A stretch of 10,335 nucleotides of DNA from DAOVRL01 sp023128595 (lineage in GTDB: Bacteria > Planctomycetota > Phycisphaerae > Sedimentisphaerales > Anaerobacaceae). The notes under the pieces were generated by a model. That model was not told where the DNA came from. It made no database searches and was given only the letters and a program-made list of their open reading frames with translations. A program made the position numbers and the translations under genes. The stretch is from contig DAOVRL010000160.1 in assembly GCA_030628155.1 (NCBI GenBank), positions 1 through 10,335 on the forward strand. Direction: 5' to 3'. Shown in pieces: positions 7,129-10,335 of this stretch. How positions within the stretch are numbered: the first letter of the stretch is position 1; every line of letters starts with the position of its first letter.

Positions 7129-7533
7129 CACAAACCGAGCCGAAATTGAGATCTCCGTTTTGCCCTGGCCACAACAATTCGACCCCCAAAAAATCCAATC
7201 CACAACGTATGACAATACCTCATCACCCCCCAACCAAAGCCAGATTCACTCAAAACCCGGCGCCACCCCGTAGCATGGGCATCTTGCCCATGTCCCACCT
7301 GCTAATCAAACATCTCCACCAGACAACGCCTCTTCATCAACCCCACCGTCTCTCCAAGCGCAACAACTATCTTCTGATAATCCACTATATCATCAAAACG
7401 CAGCCCCCCCCGTCGGCCCCAAGACGAAAGTGAGAAATATTGCTCGAACGCCTCACTCGTTTGAATCAATTTTTGAAAAATCCAAAGGGTACAACATCAC
7501 CGCACCCAAGCCGAGCAGTTTCAGTGTGCAGGG
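7129..7533. other. Gene-free convergent gap with C/A-rich skew
   Basis: This gap lies between the stops of two convergent genes. From about 7150 to 7430 the plus strand is rich in C and A and poor in G, with runs such as CCCCCC and eight C at 7404-7411. Plus-strand frames of about 100 and 67 codons exist, but their His/Pro/Thr-rich translations look like artefacts of the composition. The only defined element is the hairpin at 7274-7292. No U-rich intrinsic terminator is evident for either gene. Confidence 0.6.
7274..7292. repeat. Dispersed-type hairpin CATGGGCA-TCT-TGCCCATG
   Basis: This is a perfect 8-bp stem with a 3-base loop. Its minus-strand translation gives MGHGQDAHATG. I recall HGQDAHAT-like peptides recurring in spurious frames of planctomycete and some other genomes, which marks a dispersed short palindromic repeat. 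Only one copy is in this window, so repetition cannot be shown here. Its place between convergent genes would suit a bidirectional transcript end. Confidence 0.55.
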
Positions 7534-8670
7534 TTAGTCTATATACCAATGTGCTTTCGGTGCCTCGCCTATTTTTTGCGTCCAGCTTAGTGTCACCTCT
7601 CTGCCTTCCTTTTCAAATACGACTCTGTCTTTATATATCTTAGCAATGGTGACGCCGTCAATAGTATCTCCTTCATAAACCATTCTGTCGTTTATGACAG
7701 CGCACGGACTATCTTCACTGTAAGCGATAGCACTTATAAGTCCTTTCTGTGGGGCCTTGGTTGTGGACGGAGAAGCAGTAGGTGCAATGACATTCTTCCT
7801 TGGTTCAAGCTTGACCTTCAAATTTCCGTAATTGCTCCATTGCGCAACCCTATCGTCTCGCATGGAGAACTCTACTGTACTCAGCCCATATCTCCAGACC
7901 TCCTCGCCAAGAGCTGGATAGCGGTGGATGGCATCGGGTGTGCCTTGTATTCTAAGAACATCGTCCTTGTGAGAACCCTGGGTAAAATATAATGCCGTCA
8001 TCCCATTCTTCCCCGGAGGTTCTGTCTGTGTAGCCTTCGTTGGAGGCAGACAAACAGGAGGGTTCTTGGTCGGATTTGCTGCATAGTAGTCGTTAATGAA
8101 CTCACTAACAAAGTCTTTGACCTTTTCCCTTATGTCCTTGATTCCACTCAACCCAACGACCCCCACCATGCCCCTTGTCCATGAAGAAGCACCGTAACAA
8201 ATTCTTTTTGGCTCTCTCACTAATAACACGTCTTCACGAAGCTCGACTCCTATTGCTGCTGCAGCAACACGTTCTTCTTTTGACATCGCTACATTCACAT
8301 TTATGTAAAGCCATGGTGCCCCTGGCGTTGATAGTCCTTCCACAAAAGTAAGCACCTTAATACCGTATTGCCTGAGCTGCGATTCTGTATCGGTCTGAAG
8401 GTCTTTTTTCGTCAAACCATATTTCTCTGCCTCTGGTTTAATAAATTCGACCACAACAAGCACGCCCTCCAGCCCTTGCAAAACCTCCTTTTTATTAGCC
8501 CATACCCGCTTAGTAGATAACCCTAACTTTTGACGAGCTGTTAGATTGCTGCGAGTATTTTTGTCTTTTGCAGACAGGTCAGTTTCGCCTGTAAGTTGCT
8601 GTGAGGCCCACAGCACTCCGCAAGAAACGGCTAATATTCCGGCCAAAATCAAATACTTTTTCGTTTTCAT
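7534..8670 (-). CDS. Exported protein with BamE-like and GspB-like C-terminal modules
   Basis: The first 22 residues of this 378-residue protein form a signal peptide: MKTKK, then a hydrophobic core with Cys17 and a possible signal peptidase site after VLWA. A weak lipobox (AVSC) leaves a lipoprotein possible. Residues about 62-200 form a mixed alpha/beta domain containing AEKYGLTKKDLQTDTESQLRQ and an IKDIREKVKDFVSEFINDYYA helix. I recall similar domains in planctomycetes but know no function. After a Pro/Thr linker, residues 226-290 (YFTQGSHKDDVLRIQGTP..EVWRYG..TVEF) resemble the BamE/SmpA fold. Residues 312-365 (AYSEDSPCAVINDRMVYEGDTIDGVTIAKIYKDRVVFEKEG) resemble the C-terminal domain of GspB/PilP-type secretion proteins. 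AAGGTGAG precedes the ATG by about 5 bases. An envelope role is inferred. Confidence 0.78.
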   Translation of the reverse strand: MKTKKYLILAGILAVSCGVLWASQQLTGETDLSAKDKNTRSNLTARQKLGLSTKRVWANKKEVLQGLEGVLVVVEFIKPEAEKYGLTKKDLQTDTESQLRQYGIKVLTFVEGLSTPGAPWLYINVNVAMSKEERVAAAAIGVELREDVLLVREPKRICYGASSWTRGMVGVVGLSGIKDIREKVKDFVSEFINDYYAANPTKNPPVCLPPTKATQTEPPGKNGMTALYFTQGSHKDDVLRIQGTPDAIHRYPALGEEVWRYGLSTVEFSMRDDRVAQWSNYGNLKVKLEPRKNVIAPTASPSTTKAPQKGLISAIAYSEDSPCAVINDRMVYEGDTIDGVTIAKIYKDRVVFEKEGREVTLSWTQKIGEAPKAHWYID

Positions 8671-8718
8671 AATATCTCACCTTTCTTCTAAGGCCCCATC
8701 TTTCAATTTCATCTCAGC

Positions 8719-8727
8719 GTTATAGCA
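8719..8727 (-). promoter_or_regulatory. Candidate extended -10 promoter for the exported protein
   Basis: On the minus strand TGC-TATAAC (8727 to 8719) is an extended -10 element. No convincing -35 lies 17 bases upstream. The start would be near 8712, about 40 bases before the ATG. If absent, the gene would be read from the peptidase operon promoter, through a 158-base gap. Confidence 0.3.
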
Positions 8728-8828
8728 CGTAAGGCAAATAGCAGAAGGCAGTCTTTTGCAACGCTACGGGACGGGCATCCAGCATCAACGATGTTTTTTA
8801 CAGAGCATCGCTCACTCCCTTTACTTCC

Positions 8829-9263
8829 CTACAGGTCATCCCTATAAGTTGGTACATCAACGAATTTATCTTTACTCTGTAAATCCCACTTAACCTCAAT
8901 TATCAAAGAATCAGGACCGCGCGGAATTAGGCTTTTGGGTATGTATGGCTCACCAATTTGCCAATACCTATTGTCTCCGAGCTGACGGTAAAGGATGGTT
9001 TTTGCATGGTACTCATCCTCAATACGTTTGACCAATACTTTAATTGGGTTGTCAAGATTGTCTAAATCGCAGGGACTTTGAGCAAAGCCTGATGGATCAC
9101 CGCTAAACGCTTCGATCCCTACAAAGATATGCCCAGGCCAAGGTTTAGGAACTCTCCCCTTAGGGATGTAGAACTCAAAATCAGCTTTATCCTCTTCCAC
9201 CCAGGCATCCCACCTTAACCAATTTACTGTCTGCTTTTTAGCATGTAAGGATATTTTTGTCAT
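8829..9263 (-). CDS. Hypothetical protein, second gene of the metzincin pair
   Basis: I do not recognise this 144-residue protein. It has no signal peptide or membrane helix. It is rich in Trp and beta-strand-like stretches, with a segment WLRWDAWVEEDKADFEFYIP near the start and SLIIEVKWDL near the end, suggesting a compact beta sandwich or barrel. I chose ATG 9263 over GTG 9275 because the GAGTGAG motif, a probable ribosome binding site, overlaps that GTG and lies about 8 bases before the ATG. It starts 62 bases after the peptidase gene on the same strand, so the two are probably cotranscribed. Whether it is an inhibitor, chaperone or partner of the peptidase cannot be told from the sequence. 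Confidence 0.72.
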   Translation of the reverse strand: MTKISLHAKKQTVNWLRWDAWVEEDKADFEFYIPKGRVPKPWPGHIFVGIEAFSGDPSGFAQSPCDLDNLDNPIKVLVKRIEDEYHAKTILYRQLGDNRYWQIGEPYIPKSLIPRGPDSLIIEVKWDLQSKDKFVDVPTYRDDL

Positions 9264-9325
9264 ATTTCTACTCACTCGTTTTGACTCATAAACGTTCTAT
9301 ACCCCAGCCGAGAAGATTGTAGAAT

Positions 9326-9910
9326 TCATTTTAGCTGTTCAATGTTTCTTTCACAGATAAAGGGCCAATTTTCGCACCACTGTTCAGCAGGGTTATAGTC
9401 CATTATGCAACGTTCAAAATTGCAGTCTGGCTTCTTCTGACAAGGTTTATCCTCTATATAACAGTCATCTGCGCCTAAAAGATGCAAGGCCTCATGGAAA
9501 ATGGTACTTTTACTGTTCAGACTGTAAACAGCGGCCAAGAACGCACACGTCGCTCCCCGCTTGGCGTGGGGTGCTTTCCTTTGGGCAGCGACAGCAATGT
9601 GGCTATCTGGGGAACAGTAAACAAGCAGCTTTGCTGGATAGGTCTCCCCAATAAGGTTCGCAATAAAAAAAGCATGGGTCATGGCAGCGTCACATTCACT
9701 AAATGTGTACGATTCGTCATACAATCGATCTAATGTCTCATCTACTTTTCTTGCCAGCTTAGGTTCATCACGAAGTCTCTTTATGCTTATCGACAATTTG
9801 ACTGCTTTTCCCTTCAAGTGTTGAGCCAACTGGTCTAATGCGCCAGCTACGAATTTTTCATCTTCATCAGATGCTGTCGGTTCAAGACAATGCCAATATA
9901 TGGTAACCAT
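9326..9910 (-). CDS. Putative metzincin-like zinc metallopeptidase
   Basis: This 194-residue protein has the extended zinc site HEALHLLGADD at 139-149, fitting HExxHxxGxxD: His139 and His143 as ligands, Glu140 as the base, and Asp149 as third ligand, as in snapalysin. A Met-turn-like CIMDY follows at 168-172. Both features together are the signature of metzincins. The C-terminal part is Cys-rich (150, 157, 163, 168, 179, 186), somewhat like archaemetzincins, which place Cys around the same site. No signal peptide is visible, so it is predicted cytosolic unless exported by another route. The ribosome binding site AAGGAGTGA lies about 6 bases before the ATG. It is the first gene of the apparent minus-strand operon. 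Substrate and exact peptidase family are unknown; activity is inferred from motif only. Confidence 0.75.
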   Translation of the reverse strand: MVTIYWHCLEPTASDEDEKFVAGALDQLAQHLKGKAVKLSISIKRLRDEPKLARKVDETLDRLYDESYTFSECDAAMTHAFFIANLIGETYPAKLLVYCSPDSHIAVAAQRKAPHAKRGATCAFLAAVYSLNSKSTIFHEALHLLGADDCYIEDKPCQKKPDCNFERCIMDYNPAEQWCENWPFICERNIEQLK

Positions 9911-9988
9911 TCCTATTCACTCCTTCTAACTCAGCAACCAATTACGTACACCCACCTATTTTTCTTCTCCATTCTAATTCGTTCATCG

Positions 9989-10017
9989 ATTATATCGCCC
10001 CTCCGCCCGGCAAACAA
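9989..10017 (-). promoter_or_regulatory. Candidate sigma70 promoter of the peptidase operon
   Basis: On the minus strand TTGTTT (10012-10017) and TATAAT (9989-9994) are 17 bases apart. The start would be near 9982, with a leader of about 70 bases. The palindrome at 10019-10033 abuts the -35 box. The -10 box is perfect and the -35 box weak. Confidence 0.45.
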
Positions 10018-10018
10018 G

Positions 10019-10033
10019 TCCGCCGTAGGCGGA
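10019..10033. repeat. Short palindrome TCCGCC-GTA-GGCGGA
   Basis: This perfect 6-bp inverted repeat with a 3-base loop directly flanks the -35 box of the peptidase promoter. It could be an operator or a dispersed repeat. The surrounding 10010-10180 stretch also holds TTCTCTGTGTTCTCTCTG-type words, CCGCGTAATCCCGCCTAATCCGCG and CCCC-TTA-GGGG (10167-10177), which I recall as the kind of intergenic words repeated in such genomes. Confidence 0.45.
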
Positions 10034-10190
10034 TTTCAAAAACCTACCCTTATTCTCTGTGTTCTCTCTGCCCTCTGTGGCCCCAACACCTCCGCGTAAT
10101 CCCGCCTAATCCGCGATTAGACTTCCTTCCCGGCCAATTAAATAGAATCTCGCAGCGCAGCGGAAACCCCTTAGGGGCAGCATCCAACTT

Positions 10191-10230
10191 TAGTTCACTT
10201 TAGCTCACTTTAGTTCACTTTAGCTCACTT
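10191..10230. repeat. Four tandem 10-bp units TAG(T/C)TCACTT
   Basis: Four exact-length copies alternate T and C at the fourth base, so the array is also two copies of a 20-bp unit. Degenerate units flank it: the second half of 10181-10190, and 10231-10240, which runs into the -35 box of the next promoter. The 10-bp period is close to one DNA turn. It may be a simple tandem duplication or a set of phased protein sites. Confidence 0.85.
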
Positions 10231-10237
10231 TATTTAC

Positions 10238-10266
10238 TTTACATCTAACAAATTATGTGGTATAAT
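10238..10266 (+). promoter_or_regulatory. Strong extended -10 sigma70 promoter
   Basis: TTTACA (10238-10243), 17 bases, then TATAAT (10261-10266), preceded by TGG giving an extended -10 element. This is the best sigma70 promoter in the window. The predicted start is near 10273, giving a leader of about 48 bases before the proposed infC start. The direct repeat ACATCTAACAA covers the end of the -35 box (10241-10251) and the start site (10269-10279). Confidence 0.75.
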
Positions 10267-10320
10267 ATACATCTAACAATGAGATAATATGGATTCAATC
10301 TTCAGTTCGGAGGGTCAATC

Positions 10321-10335
10321 ATCACCATCAACCGC
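10321..10335 (+). CDS. infC: Possible translation initiation factor IF-3, 5' end, with ATC start
   Basis: Only five codons are in the window. GGAGGG (10309-10314) is a full Shine-Dalgarno. The frame seven bases after GGAGG reads ATC ACC ATC AAC CGC (Met/Ile-Thr-Ile-Asn-Arg). In this frame a TAA lies at 10285-10287 and no ATG, GTG or TTG follows it. IF-3 proteins begin close to a segment like INRxIR, and infC is the classic gene with an AUU or similar non-canonical start, through which IF-3 represses its own translation. The strong promoter upstream fits a translation gene. The alternative is ATG 10289 in another frame (MDSIFSSEGQ...), with no clear ribosome binding site. The call rests on very little coding sequence. 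Confidence 0.4.

Noticed and set aside
9482..9733. 83-codon plus-strand frame
   Set aside because: It is antisense to the metzincin-like gene, whose zinc-site motif identifies the true coding strand.
10191..10230. CRISPR array
   Set aside because: The 10-bp units are contiguous with no spacers, so it is a tandem repeat.

Overview
The window looks like a piece of a planctomycete chromosome, most likely Phycisphaerae/Sedimentisphaerales-like. That placement rests on remembered family resemblance and was not checked by search. The supporting signs are a NifA-type regulator beside glnA, a Tat-exported aldo/keto-reductase-like protein, an exported protein joining BamE-like and GspB-like modules, and a dispersed hairpin whose spurious translation reads HGQDAHAT.

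Left half (1-4280) is nitrogen assimilation. A sigma54-dependent activator (375-1952, minus) is divergent from type I glutamine synthetase glnA (2501-3913, plus). The region between holds a near-perfect sigma54 -24/-12 promoter for glnA. It also holds two copies of one operator-like sequence (core CGACATAATTGT). One copy fills the spacer of the regulator's own sigma70 promoter; the other lies about 110 bp upstream of the predicted glnA start, at enhancer distance. This suggests that one protein, probably the regulator, represses itself and activates glnA. Just after glnA a 35-codon open frame with a ribosome binding site matches the N-terminus of glutamate synthase large subunit (gltB), but has Ser where the catalytic Cys should be and then stops. 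It looks like a GOGAT remnant.

Middle (4268-7128, plus): a membrane acyltransferase preceded by a second, imperfect sigma54-like element, a flavin-reductase-like protein, and a Tat-signal protein with its own sigma70 promoter. A 405-bp gene-free, C/A-rich stretch with a dispersed-type hairpin follows.

Right (7534-9910, minus): an exported two-module protein, then a 144-residue protein of unknown family, then a metzincin-like zinc peptidase (HExxHxxGxxD plus an IMDY Met-turn). Transcription runs from the peptidase leftwards.

Right edge (9911-10335): short palindromes and dispersed-type repeats, a phased 10-bp tandem repeat, and a strong extended -10 promoter. A Shine-Dalgarno follows, but the frame after it has no ATG, GTG or TTG. 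It reads ATC-ACC-ATC-AAC-CGC (x-T-I-N-R), which fits the start of translation initiation factor IF-3 (infC), a gene known for AUU/AUC-type start codons.
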